Shown here: piece by piece, positions 49,820 to 57,985 of the stretch
Layout: each line of letters begins with the position of its first letter
Numbering within the stretch: the stretch's first letter is position 1
DNA from: Roseibium sediminicola
Lineage (GTDB): Bacteria; Pseudomonadota; Alphaproteobacteria; Rhizobiales; Stappiaceae
Assembly (NCBI RefSeq): GCF_023156505.1
Contig: NZ_JALNMJ010000002.1
Coordinates: 124,001-188,000, forward strand
Reading direction: 5' to 3'
DNA length: 64,000 nt
The notes under the pieces: model-generated
Told to the model about the DNA's origin: nothing
What the model saw: only the letters and a program-made list of their open reading frames with translations
The model's database searches: none
Program-made: the position numbers and the translations under genes

Positions 49820-49846
49820 AACGCCGCTTTTCGAAGCGGCGTTTTT
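49820..49846 (+). terminator. Terminator-like hairpin inside the flagellar locus
   Basis: AACGCCGCTT (49820-49829) pairs with AAGCGGCGTT (49834-49843) around TTCG, followed by TTTC. It lies 34 bp after the flgI stop codon. It divides the otherwise co-directional flagellar genes and suggests that motE-flgH-fliL-fliP may be read from another promoter or at reduced level. Confidence 0.7.
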
Positions 49847-49921
49847 CGTATGCCCGCCAGCCCCGCGCAAGCTCGATCGCCGATGGTGCGATGAAACGGG
49901 TTCAGCACAAGGGAAGGCACA

Positions 49922-50467
49922 ATGCCACGTCACATGAACCGCAGCCGGAAGGCGTGCTTTCTGGCCTGCGCCGCGGTTGCCATTGCAATCACATCCGGCG
50001 CCGCCACGGCTCAGGCCCCGCGTCACAAGCCGGTGGATGAACCCGGAACAGAGGCGGTCCTGCCGCCGCAGGACAGCGAACTGTACTGCAAGAACATTGC
50101 CGAGGCAGCGAGTGACGCTCGCGTCAAATGGCAGACCTGGAAGCTGATCAGCCTCGAAGCCCGTCTCCGGGACCGTATCGCTGAATTGCAGCGCAAGGAA
50201 AACGAGTTCGAACTCTGGGTCAAGCGCCGCGAGGATCTGCTGAACGAAGTTGAGGACCAGGTGGTGTCCATCATCGCCCGCATGCGTCCCGAAGCGGCGG
50301 CCGCACAATTGTCGACCACCGACGAAGAGGCCGCCGTTGGCGTTCTTCTCAAACTCAAGTCCCGGATCGCCAGCAGCATTCTCGACGAGATGGAACCGTC
50401 CCGGGCCGCACAGCTGACCCAGTCGATGATGGGGCTCACAAACCCGGAAGCACAACGGAGTTTTTAA
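49922..50467 (+). CDS. motE: Periplasmic motility chaperone MotE
   Basis: A 181-residue secreted protein (signal peptide residues 1-31, SGAATAQA). A central coiled coil spans about residues 75-115 (LEARLRDRIAELQRKENEFE), followed by an MgtE-N-like segment (MRPEAAAAQLSTTDEEAAVG). In Sinorhizobium meliloti MotE is a chaperone for the periplasmic motor protein MotC, encoded here at 57985-59217. Its place between flgI and flgH is the same as in rhizobia. The last base of its TAA is the first of the flgH ATG. Confidence 0.85.
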   Translation: MPRHMNRSRKACFLACAAVAIAITSGAATAQAPRHKPVDEPGTEAVLPPQDSELYCKNIAEAASDARVKWQTWKLISLEARLRDRIAELQRKENEFELWVKRREDLLNEVEDQVVSIIARMRPEAAAAQLSTTDEEAAVGVLLKLKSRIASSILDEMEPSRAAQLTQSMMGLTNPEAQRSF

Positions 50468-51171
50468 TGCGTGCCTACCTGTTCACTTTGGGAGCTGTCG
50501 TGCTGACCGGTTGCGCCGGACAGCTGGAAGATGTCGGACGGGCGCCGGAAATGTCGCCTGTCGGCTACGGGCTCGCCACACAGCAGCCGACGGTCTATCC
50601 GATCAATACCTTCGGCCGGGGTGTGGTGAAGGACTACAATTCGCTCTGGGCCAGCGGCCGGGACAATTTCTTTGCCGATCCGCGCGCCAAGAAGGTCGGC
50701 GACGTGCTGACGGTCACGATCCAGATCAACGACCGAGCCAACCTCGACAACAGTTCGGACCGCCGGCGCACATCCGATATCGGGATCGGCGGAGCATTTG
50801 GCAGCACCTGGGACAGCACAACCACCGAAGGCGAAGCCAATCTGGATCTCGATTCCGGTTCCGGCTCCAGAGGATCCGGCTCCATCGACCGCTCGGAGGA
50901 AATCCAGCTCTCTGTTGCCGCGGTCGTGACCGAGCGACTGCCCAACGGCAATCTGGTGATTTCCGGATCCCAGGAAGTCCGCGTCAATTATGAAATGCGC
51001 ATCCTGCAGATCGCCGGCATTGTCCGGCCCCGCGACATCCAGGCCAACAATACCATTCCCTACGACAAGATCGCCGAGGCGCGCGTTTCCTACGGTGGCC
51101 GAGGCCGGATCTCCGAGGTGCAGCAGCCTGGCTGGGGCCAGCAGATCTACGACATCGTAACCCCCTTCTAA
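50467..51171 (+). CDS. flgH: Flagellar L-ring protein FlgH
   Basis: A 234-residue outer-membrane lipoprotein that forms the L ring. The lipobox VLTGCAG places the lipidated Cys near residue 16. LWASGRDNFFADPRAKKVGD and VLTVTIQINDRANLDNSSDR, plus the C-terminal RVSYGGRGRISEVQQPGWGQ, are diagnostic. Its start overlaps the motE stop codon by one base, so translation is coupled. Confidence 0.95.
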   Translation: MRAYLFTLGAVVLTGCAGQLEDVGRAPEMSPVGYGLATQQPTVYPINTFGRGVVKDYNSLWASGRDNFFADPRAKKVGDVLTVTIQINDRANLDNSSDRRRTSDIGIGGAFGSTWDSTTTEGEANLDLDSGSGSRGSGSIDRSEEIQLSVAAVVTERLPNGNLVISGSQEVRVNYEMRILQIAGIVRPRDIQANNTIPYDKIAEARVSYGGRGRISEVQQPGWGQQIYDIVTPF

Positions 51172-51195
51172 GGCAGCGGAGACGAATAGACAGAC

Positions 51196-51696
51196 ATGTC
51201 CAATATTATCGAAGTTCCGATGGAAACCGTCTCTCAGCCAGCCCGTAGTTCCGGGTTTCTGGCAGCGCTGATCCTGCTGACGCTGGTCGGCGGAGGGGCC
51301 GGAGCAGCGCTGGCCAAATACATTTCCGACAACACGGAAGAGGAAGTCCTCAACCGATTGCGGAAGCAGCAGAGTTTCACTGAAACGCTGCCATTTCCGC
51401 CGTCGACCCGGCTGCAGACGCTTGAGCCGCTGGTGACCAATCTGGCCAGTCCCAAGGAGGCCTGGATCCGCTTGCAGGCTTCCGTGCTTCTGCAAAACGA
51501 AACGGACGGCGACCTCGCCGTGATGAGGAAGAAGGTAGAAGACGATTTTCTGGCTTACATGCGGACGCTCACCCTGTCGCATCTCGAAGGCGGCATCGGC
51601 CTTCAGCATTTGAAGGAAGATCTCACAGAACGGGCCCGCACACGCACCAAGGGGCTCATTCACGAAGTCATTCTGGAATCGGTGGTGATCCAATGA
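51196..51696 (+). CDS. fliL: Flagellar basal body-associated protein FliL
   Basis: A 166-residue single-pass inner-membrane protein. The hydrophobic helix is at about residues 15-37 (SGFLAALILLTLVGGGAGAA). The periplasmic domain ends LKEDLTERARTRTKGLIHEV, a typical FliL segment. FliL surrounds the stator and supports torque. It overlaps fliP by 4 bp (ATGA). Confidence 0.88.
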   Translation: MSNIIEVPMETVSQPARSSGFLAALILLTLVGGGAGAALAKYISDNTEEEVLNRLRKQQSFTETLPFPPSTRLQTLEPLVTNLASPKEAWIRLQASVLLQNETDGDLAVMRKKVEDDFLAYMRTLTLSHLEGGIGLQHLKEDLTERARTRTKGLIHEVILESVVIQ

Positions 51697-52436
51697 CGCG
51701 GTTGATTTTCGCCGTTGCGGCACTCTTGCTGATGACCGGGGCTGCTGTCGCCCAGGTGCCGGATCTGTCGACGCTTTTACCGGCGGGCGAGGGCAGTGCG
51801 AGCGGTCGCATCGTTCAGATGATCGCACTCCTGACGGTGCTGTCGCTGGCGCCCGGCATCCTGATCATGGCGACCAGTTTCACCCGTTTCGTGATCGCCT
51901 TTTCATTCCTGCGCTCGGGCATCGGATTGCAGACAACCCCCGGAAACCTCATCCTCATTTCACTGGCCCTGTTCATGACCTTCTATGTGATGGCGCCGAC
52001 GTTCGACAGGGCCTGGGAAAACGGCGTTCAGCCGTTGATGAACAACGAGATCTCCGAAGAAGAGGCCTATGTCCGGATCACGACGCCGTTCCGGGAATTC
52101 ATGCTGAGTCAGGTGCGCGAAGAGGACCTGGTGTTGTTCGACGATCTGGCCGCGGGTCGGGTCACGGATACGGAAGCGGCTTCCGCGGAAGAGGTCGAAC
52201 TCAGGGTTCTGATCCCGGCCTTCATGATCTCTGAATTGCGCCGGGGTTTCGAGATCGGTTTTCTGATCGCGTTGCCTTTTCTCGTGATCGATATGATCGT
52301 GGCGACGATCACCATGTCGATGGGGATGATGATGCTCCCGCCGACAGTCATTTCCCTGCCGTTCAAGGCCTTGTTTTTTGTCTTGATCGACGGTTGGAAC
52401 CTGCTGGTCGGTAGCCTCGTGCGATCCTTTATCTAG
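51693..52436 (+). CDS. fliP: Flagellar export gate protein FliP
   Basis: A 247-residue membrane protein of the type III export gate with a cleavable signal peptide (residues 1-20, AAVAQ). MATSFTRFVIAFSFLRSGIG and FLIALPFLVIDMIVATITMS with MGMMMLPPTVISLPFKALFF are the FliP hallmarks. The TAG stop codon provides the TA target of an adjacent repeat element (from 52436); removing the element would still give TAG, so the reading frame is not altered. Confidence 0.95.
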   Translation: MTRLIFAVAALLLMTGAAVAQVPDLSTLLPAGEGSASGRIVQMIALLTVLSLAPGILIMATSFTRFVIAFSFLRSGIGLQTTPGNLILISLALFMTFYVMAPTFDRAWENGVQPLMNNEISEEEAYVRITTPFREFMLSQVREEDLVLFDDLAAGRVTDTEAASAEEVELRVLIPAFMISELRRGFEIGFLIALPFLVIDMIVATITMSMGMMMLPPTVISLPFKALFFVLIDGWNLLVGSLVRSFI

Positions 52437-52698
52437 GGTCAGGACCCATTCATTTGAGTGAAATGGTAGGGATGAATTTGTTCGGATACGAGGCGCAAAG
52501 CTGCAGGAAACCTTCCGGTTTCCAAAGATTTGCAACGACGTTGCCGGGCAAATTCACCCTATCCCGGAGGGACGCAAAACGGCTTTGATTTGCTGCGTCA
52601 AACCGCTCAACCGGGCAGGAAGCCTGCTTTTCGTGCTTTTCCTTGCAACTCGTTGCCGTTTGTTGCGCCATTTCGACCAAATTGATGAGTCCTGACCC
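52436..52698. mobile_element. TA-flanked inverted-repeat element (MITE-like), 263 bp
   Basis: The left end GGGTCAGGACCCATTCATTT and the complement of the right end GGGTCAGGACTCATCAATTT match at about 25 of the outer 31 positions. TA dinucleotides border both ends (52434-52435, 52699-52700), as for IS630/Tc1-mariner-type targets. It encodes no recognisable transposase; a 76-codon minus-strand frame (52450-52680) fills most of it but matches nothing known to me. It starts at the last base of the fliP stop codon and shares its right TA with the next element. Confidence 0.7.
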
Positions 52699-52700
52699 TA

Positions 52701-52770
52701 GTCACCCGAATCTGAAGTTCGTCTTATTTCCCGGCACACTCGGAACGAGCTTCAGATTCAAAAGGGTGAC
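52701..52770. mobile_element. Short TA-flanked palindromic element, 70 bp
   Basis: The ends GTCACCC/GGGTGAC form a perfect terminal repeat, followed inward by GAATCTGAAG and its complement CTTCAGATTC; the right arm carries an extra TTTT. TA lies on both sides (52699-52700, shared with the preceding element, and 52771-52772). The inner part resembles that of the element at 52790-52861, so both belong to one family. Confidence 0.6.
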
Positions 52771-52789
52771 TAGCAAGCATATGTTTCTA

Positions 52790-52861
52790 GTGTGGTTTTC
52801 GAATTTGAAATTCGCTTCGATGGTCGCTGCAACAATGAGGCGAATTTCAAATTCACCACAC
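52790..52861. mobile_element. Short TA-flanked palindromic element, 72 bp
   Basis: Terminal repeat GTGTGG/CCACAC, then GAATTTGAAATTCGC and its inverse; the left arm has an extra TTTTC. TA borders both ends (52788-52789, 52862-52863). The inner sequence GAATTTGAAATTCG differs from that of the previous element (GAATCTGAAGTTCG) at only two places, whereas the outer 6-7 bases differ. Its right border TA belongs to the stop codon (TAG) of the minus-strand ORF 52861-53082. Confidence 0.6.
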
Positions 52862-53082
52862 TAGGTAAAACAAACTCTTGCCGGAATAATGGAGGCGGGG
52901 CCGAAGGGTCTCGCCTCTTTCAGCTTCGATAAGATCGTGCGCGATAATATCGTTGAGGCGAGTGCCTTCTCCGTGTCCAAATAGTAGATTTCCAAAAAGA
53001 TCAAATTGACCGCAATGGCGTAAGCTTCACGCAAGATTGGCCCGCTAGGGTCATTTTCACAGCAGGTTGAACCGCTACCCAT
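52861..53082 (-). CDS. Small hypothetical protein ending at the repeat border
   Basis: A 73-residue frame (MGSGSTCCENDPSGPILREA ...) with a plausible helical centre (ILREAYAIAVNLIFLEIYYL) and moderate composition. I do not recognise a family with confidence. The start has a poor ribosome binding site. Its TAG stop uses the TA bordering the 72-bp repeat, with the G from the repeat, so the C-terminus may have been cut short by the insertion. It is antisense to nothing and lies ahead of the flagellin gene on the other strand. Confidence 0.35.
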   Translation of the reverse strand: MGSGSTCCENDPSGPILREAYAIAVNLIFLEIYYLDTEKALASTILSRTILSKLKEARPFGPASIIPARVCFT

Positions 53083-53114
53083 CGGGGTTCAAAAGCATGA
53101 CGCTGCTCCTGCTG

Positions 53115-53133
53115 TGCCGGTGCAAACCCGGCA
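53115..53133 (+). promoter_or_regulatory. Hairpin in the flagellin 5' leader
   Basis: TGCCGG (53115-53120) and CCGGCA (53128-53133) form a 6-bp stem with a 7-nt loop, 50 bp before the flagellin ATG. In Caulobacter and Brucella, FlbT acts on flagellin mRNA leaders. A link here is only a hypothesis. Confidence 0.3.
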
Positions 53134-53182
53134 TGTCCCGCTCCAATCCAGTACCTAACTGACACATTGAAAGGGACATATC

Positions 53183-54085
53183 ATGTCTAGCTTGATGACC
53201 AACGCTTCCGCAATGACCGCTCTGCAGACCCTGCGGAGCACCAGCGCCAACCTGGCGGAGACGCAGAACCGCATCTCCACCGGTTACCGCGTTGCCGGTG
53301 CGGAAGACAACGCTGCCTACTGGTCCATCGCGACCACCATGCGTTCCGACAACATGGCTCTCAGCGCCGTTGAAGACTCTCTGGGTCTGGGTGCCGCGAC
53401 CGTCGACGTCATGTACACCGCCATGGACAGCACCGTTGATGTTATGAACGAAATCAAGGCCAAGCTCGTTGCCGCCCGTACCCCGGGTGTTGACCGCGGC
53501 AAGATCCAGTCCGACATCAACGAACTGCAGAACCAGCTTCAGTCGACCGCTGAATCCGCCGTCTTCAACGGTGAAAACTGGCTGTCTTCCGATGTGTCCA
53601 CCGTGACCTCGAAAGAAATCGTCAGCTCCTTCACCCGCGTTGGCGGTGCTGTTTCAGTCCTGACAACCACCGTCGATATCACCGCTACCCAGCTCTATGA
53701 TACGACAGGTGGCGGTAGCGGCATCCTCGATGGCGCTCGGACCAACGGTAACGTTGTCGATACCATCGACATCTCCGCTCTGACGGACAGCGCTGCCGAC
53801 CTGACCACGCTGGAGGGCATGATCGAGGACGTTGATGAAGCCCTGGGCGCCATCACGGACTCCGCTACGCTGCTCGGCTCCACCAAGAAGCGCGTCGACC
53901 TGCAGAAGGACTTCGTGTCCGCTCTGATCGACTCGATCGACCGTGGTGTTGGCCAGCTCGTGGATGCTGACATGAACAAAGAGTCCACCCGCCTTCAGGC
54001 TCTGCAGACCCAGCAGCAGCTCGGCATCCAGGCTCTTTCGATCGCCAACCAGGGTTCGCAGAACATTCTGTCCCTGTTCCGTTAA
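53183..54085 (+). CDS. fla: Flagellin
   Basis: A 300-residue filament protein. The N-terminal D0/D1 region (TNASAMTALQTLRSTSANLA, NRISTGYRVAGAEDNAAYWS) and C-terminal region (RLQALQTQQQLGIQALSIAN with QGSQNILSLFR) are conserved; the middle (about 140-210) is short and variable, as in rhizobial flagellins. Codon use looks strongly biased, fitting high expression. AAAGGGA precedes the ATG. A strong terminator follows at 54112-54141. Other flagellin copies may exist outside the window. Confidence 0.95.
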   Translation: MSSLMTNASAMTALQTLRSTSANLAETQNRISTGYRVAGAEDNAAYWSIATTMRSDNMALSAVEDSLGLGAATVDVMYTAMDSTVDVMNEIKAKLVAARTPGVDRGKIQSDINELQNQLQSTAESAVFNGENWLSSDVSTVTSKEIVSSFTRVGGAVSVLTTTVDITATQLYDTTGGGSGILDGARTNGNVVDTIDISALTDSAADLTTLEGMIEDVDEALGAITDSATLLGSTKKRVDLQKDFVSALIDSIDRGVGQLVDADMNKESTRLQALQTQQQLGIQALSIANQGSQNILSLFR

Positions 54086-54111
54086 TCCCTCACCGGATTT
54101 CTGGATAAGAG

Positions 54112-54141
54112 GACCGCGCCCTCCGGGGCGCGGTCTTTTTT
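54112..54141 (+). terminator. Rho-independent terminator after flagellin
   Basis: GACCGCGCCC (54112-54121) pairs with GGGCGCGGTC (54126-54135) around TCCG, followed by six T residues. It lies 26 bp after the flagellin stop codon, making flagellin a single-gene transcript. Confidence 0.9.
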
Positions 54142-54243
54142 GTTGTCCGTTTTTCTCCGCCAATGCCGTCTTTGACAGGCTCGCGCAAGCTCCGCTGCCG
54201 ATAGTGGCAGCAACAAAGTGATACGTGCATGAAGGGGTTATGC

Positions 54244-55890
54244 ATGCCGGGCCGTGAACACGCCGAGAAACTATGGGCAAACTTGATGGAACTGGGCGTG
54301 CGCAGACTGATCGCGCTCGCTCTGATCGGGCTCGCCACAATCGCAACCGTCGGCGCGGGTGCCTTTTACCTGAGCCGTCCAGAGCAGACCGCGCTTTACA
54401 CCGGCCTTGACGGTGAGGATGTCACGCGCATCGGCTCCGCCCTACGCGATGCCGGCATTCAGTTCGACATCAGCGCCGATGGCAGCTCCGTCCTGGTGAA
54501 CCATGCGCAGACGGCGAAGGCCCGGATGCTGCTCGCCGAAAAGGGCCTGCCGCGCGGCGCCAATTCCGGATACGAACTGTTCGACGAGCTTGGCTCGCTC
54601 GGTCTCACCTCCTTCATGCAGGAAGTCACCCGCGTTCGCGCGCTGGAAGGCGAACTGGCCCGCACCATTCAGCTGATGAAGGGCATTCGAGCGGCGCGCG
54701 TTCATATCGTTTTGCCGGAAAAGGGCTCGTTCCGCCGCGATCAGCAGCCGCCGTCGGCCTCCGTGGTTATCCGGTCGGATGTCCCGGACGATGTCCGCAC
54801 CGCCGACGCCATCCGGCACCTGGTTGCCGCCGGTGTTCCGGGCATGGAGGCGAGCAAGGTGACGGTCCTGGACACGTCCGGAGGCATTTTGGCCGCCGGC
54901 AAGGATCCGACCAAAGCCTCCGCCGGCCAACTGGCCAGCCTGGAGACCGCCGTCAGCAACCGTATCCAGGAGAATATTCGCAAGACCCTGACGCCTTATC
55001 TCGGGTTGGAGAACTTCCAGGTCAGCGTTGCGGCCGAACTCAACACCGACCGCAAGACCATCGCGGAGACGATCTTCGATCCGGATTCGCGCATCGAAAG
55101 GTCTGTGCGCACCATCCGGGAAAACGAAAACGCGCAGAACTCCAGCGTGTCCGCACCGACAACCGTTGAGCAGAACCTGCCTGAAGAAGACGTCTCCGCT
55201 GACAACGGCGAACGTTCCAGTGAAGAAAACGAACGGCGCGAGGAAACCGTCAATTACGAAATCTCTTCCAAACGGATCGAGACCTCCCAGGACGGCTACA
55301 AGGTTGACCGGTTGTCGATTGCTGTTCTTGTCGACAAGCCCCGCCTGACGCAATCGCTTGGTGGCGAGCCGACACAGGCGCAGATCCAGGAACAGCTGAC
55401 GGAAATCGAAGCGCTGGTGGCGTCCTCGGCCGGTGTGGAAGCCGACCGCGGCGACCATGTCAAAGTCTCTGTGGTCGACTTTGTCGATGGCGGCAAGGCA
55501 CTGGAACCGATCCCGCCGATCAGCATCTCGGAATATCTGCTGCGCCAGTCCGGCAACATCATCAACGCACTGGCCATCCTGACCGTGTCGATGCTGGTGA
55601 TCTGGTTCGGACTGCGGCCAGCCGTCGCTGCCCTGGTGCCGCAGGTGTCCCAGCCGCAGGTGGAAATGGCCGAGCTCGGTATGCTGCCGGAAGGTGGTGA
55701 GGCGACAGTCGAACCCTTTGACGGCGAACAGGCCTTCCTGGTGCCGCCGGATCATTCCGACATGCTTCAGGACCTCAACAGCAAGCGCAATCAGTCCGCT
55801 CTCCGGAAGCTGGAATCGCTGCTGGAATACAACGAAGAACAGTCCGCTGCGATCCTGCGCCAGTGGCTCTATGAATCGGAGCGTGTCTGA
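54244..55890 (+). CDS. fliF: Flagellar MS-ring protein FliF
   Basis: A 548-residue protein that forms the MS ring in the inner membrane. Membrane helices lie at about 20-43 (LIALALIGLATIATVGAGAF) and about 440-462 (IINALAILTVSMLVIWFGL). Between them are the YscJ-like and collar domains (YTGLDGEDVTRIGSALRDAG; VRALEGELARTIQLMKGIRA). The C-terminal FliG-binding tail has LLEYNEEQSAAILRQWLYES. I chose ATG 54244 with AAGGGG upstream; an ATG at 54229 in frame has no ribosome binding site. It overlaps fliH by one base. Confidence 0.94.
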   Translation: MPGREHAEKLWANLMELGVRRLIALALIGLATIATVGAGAFYLSRPEQTALYTGLDGEDVTRIGSALRDAGIQFDISADGSSVLVNHAQTAKARMLLAEKGLPRGANSGYELFDELGSLGLTSFMQEVTRVRALEGELARTIQLMKGIRAARVHIVLPEKGSFRRDQQPPSASVVIRSDVPDDVRTADAIRHLVAAGVPGMEASKVTVLDTSGGILAAGKDPTKASAGQLASLETAVSNRIQENIRKTLTPYLGLENFQVSVAAELNTDRKTIAETIFDPDSRIERSVRTIRENENAQNSSVSAPTTVEQNLPEEDVSADNGERSSEENERREETVNYEISSKRIETSQDGYKVDRLSIAVLVDKPRLTQSLGGEPTQAQIQEQLTEIEALVASSAGVEADRGDHVKVSVVDFVDGGKALEPIPPISISEYLLRQSGNIINALAILTVSMLVIWFGLRPAVAALVPQVSQPQVEMAELGMLPEGGEATVEPFDGEQAFLVPPDHSDMLQDLNSKRNQSALRKLESLLEYNEEQSAAILRQWLYESERV

Positions 55891-56528
55891 TGTCGACGTC
55901 TGTTGCCTCCCATATTCCCGTACTCTCCCTACCGAAGTTCAAAACCTTCGGTGTCTATGACGGAGCTCTCGCGGAAGTGCTTGAGCCCTATGACGATCTT
56001 CCATCGGAACCGACGGTCGAAGAACGTCTCCAGGCGGAGTTCGAGCGCGGTCTTGCCGAGGGTAGCGAACGTACGCGTGCCCACTACGAAGCCATTCTGG
56101 AAGCCGAGCGGGCAGAGCATGCACGGCTTATCGAGGAAGAACGCGTCCGCTTCGACATGCGCGAAGCCGCCAATGTCAGCGCCTCGATCGAAGGCTTCGT
56201 CGATATCGTCGAACAGCGGCTGTCCTATTCGGTCGCGAAGCTTCTGCAACCGTTCCTGAAGGACCGGATCGTCGATCAGCTTGTGGCCGCCTTCGCGGTC
56301 AATCTCCGCCAGCTCACTGAAGACGACCTGGACAAGTCCATCCGCTTGCGCGGGCCTGAGACGCTTGTTGCCAGGGTTCTGGACCAGGTGCCGGCGCTGC
56401 GCGACCGGATCGAGGTTCAGCAGGCAGACCAGGTCGAACTGGTGGCCTTGTTCGATGAAACAACCATCGAAACCCGGCTTGGGCAGTGGTTCGCCCAGGT
56501 GGACATGATCGAGAAGGAGGTCGACTGA
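55890..56528 (+). CDS. fliH: FliH-like flagellar assembly protein
   Basis: A 212-residue acidic, coiled-coil-rich cytoplasmic protein. A helical region at about 45-95 (EERLQAEFERGLAEGSERTR, EAILEAERAEHARLIEEERV) resembles the FliH stalk, and the C-terminal half resembles the FliI-binding head. Sequence identity to known FliH is low in this group, so the call leans on the position between fliF and motB. It overlaps the genes on both sides by one base. Confidence 0.65.
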   Translation: MSTSVASHIPVLSLPKFKTFGVYDGALAEVLEPYDDLPSEPTVEERLQAEFERGLAEGSERTRAHYEAILEAERAEHARLIEEERVRFDMREAANVSASIEGFVDIVEQRLSYSVAKLLQPFLKDRIVDQLVAAFAVNLRQLTEDDLDKSIRLRGPETLVARVLDQVPALRDRIEVQQADQVELVALFDETTIETRLGQWFAQVDMIEKEVD

Positions 56529-57985
56529 TGCTGGATGGGCTTCCGAACGAAATCGTCATTGTCCGGCGCAAGAACAGCTGGGAAGACGATCACCTGCCGC
56601 ATGGCGTCTGGAAGATTGCCTATGCGGATTTCATGACCGCGCTGATGGCCTTCTTCCTGGTGATGTGGCTGATCAACGTCACCGACGACAGCGTCCGCCG
56701 CGGAGTTGCCCAGTATTTCAATCCGGTCAAGCTGGCCTCGACCGCTCCAAACCGGAAGGGGCTCAACGATCCGCAGATCAACGGCGACACCAACGAAAAC
56801 GGCACCAAACTGTTCACCGGCAAGCTGGGCGGTTCCGAAGAACCAGTTGACCAGGACGACAATTTCGGAGCCGGCCTTGAGGCGGGACACAAGATGGAGG
56901 AGGTCGAGGAACTGCTGGAAACCGGCGGTGCCCCAGCCTCGGGTCAGTTCACCCAGACCCATTCGGAATCGATCCTGTTCTCCGATCCTTATGCCGTGCT
57001 CGACACGCTGGCGGACAAGATCCGCGTCGCCAAGACCCAGGAAGACAATCCGCGCGGCATCGGCACCGGTCTGCAGAAACAGGAAGGCGCGCAAGGCGGA
57101 CAGGCTTACCGCGATCCGTTCGACCCGATGTTCTGGCAGTTTCGTCCGGGCCGCGGCGTAGACGGGGCGGAAGCTGCGCCCGTTGCCACACCGGGGGAAA
57201 GCTCCGGACCGAGCGACAAGAAGCTGGCGGGCGAGTTCGCCTTCGGCGCTCCGTTTGCCGAGGGACAATCGAACGACACGGGCCTTTCGGCCACAAGTGA
57301 GAGCGCGCAGGCTGAAAACGTGCCCAAGGAAGCGGAATTCGCCGCTGGCGGCAGCGGCCGGACCACCTTTGACCGGACCGGCACCAGCCGATATTCCGAA
57401 TCCGGCATCACCGCCGATCCCGTCATTGCTCATGTGACGGGTGGTGCGAACCAGGTGAAATCGGCAGGTGCGACATCAACTGCCGACGACGAGACGGAGC
57501 AGACCGCCCCAACCGCCGCGGATCGTCTGGTGACGCGTCTGACCGAGGTTCTTGCGGAGGCCGATGGCACGGCGCTTGAAAAAACCGCCGGCCAGGTCAC
57601 GGTGACCCGCACGGACGAAGGTGCCTTGATCAGCCTCACCGACGATCAAAATTTCGGCATGTTCGCAATCGGCTCGGCCGAGCCGCGTCCGGAACTGGTC
57701 AAGCTGTTGGAGCGGATCGGCAAAGTGGTCGCGGAGACGCCCGGCCAGATCGTCATCAAGGGCCACACCGACGCCCGGCCGTATCGCAGCAAGACCTATG
57801 ACAACTGGCGGCTGTCGTCGGCCCGGGCCCATATGGCGCTCTACATGCTGTCGCGCGGCGGTGTTGCAAAGACCAGGTTCGACCGCGTCGAGGGCTCCGC
57901 CGACCGTCACCTGAAGGACCGCGACGATCCCTTTGCCGCCAGCAACCGGCGCATTGAGATCTATCTTCTGGCGGGGGCGGATTGA
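56528..57985 (+). CDS. motB: Flagellar stator protein MotB
   Basis: A 485-residue proton-channel stator subunit. The single membrane helix (about 28-50, VWKIAYADFMTALMAFFLVM) contains the essential Asp34. A long linker rich in Gly, Glu and Pro (about 60-360) precedes the OmpA-like peptidoglycan-binding domain (IVIKGHTDARPYRSKTYDNW, SSARAHMALYMLSRGG). The long linker is typical of rhizobial MotB, which works with the periplasmic MotC. motC begins at the last base of its stop codon. No motA is in the window. Confidence 0.94.
   Translation: MLDGLPNEIVIVRRKNSWEDDHLPHGVWKIAYADFMTALMAFFLVMWLINVTDDSVRRGVAQYFNPVKLASTAPNRKGLNDPQINGDTNENGTKLFTGKLGGSEEPVDQDDNFGAGLEAGHKMEEVEELLETGGAPASGQFTQTHSESILFSDPYAVLDTLADKIRVAKTQEDNPRGIGTGLQKQEGAQGGQAYRDPFDPMFWQFRPGRGVDGAEAAPVATPGESSGPSDKKLAGEFAFGAPFAEGQSNDTGLSATSESAQAENVPKEAEFAAGGSGRTTFDRTGTSRYSESGITADPVIAHVTGGANQVKSAGATSTADDETEQTAPTAADRLVTRLTEVLAEADGTALEKTAGQVTVTRTDEGALISLTDDQNFGMFAIGSAEPRPELVKLLERIGKVVAETPGQIVIKGHTDARPYRSKTYDNWRLSSARAHMALYMLSRGGVAKTRFDRVEGSADRHLKDRDDPFAASNRRIEIYLLAGAD

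Noticed and set aside
48497..50455. 652-codon minus-strand frame across flgA, flgI and motE
   Set aside because: It overlaps three well-supported flagellar genes; codon pattern is that of an antisense shadow.
52450..52680. 76-codon ORF within the 263-bp element as a transposase
   Set aside because: Too short, without a DDE or other catalytic pattern; the element appears non-autonomous.
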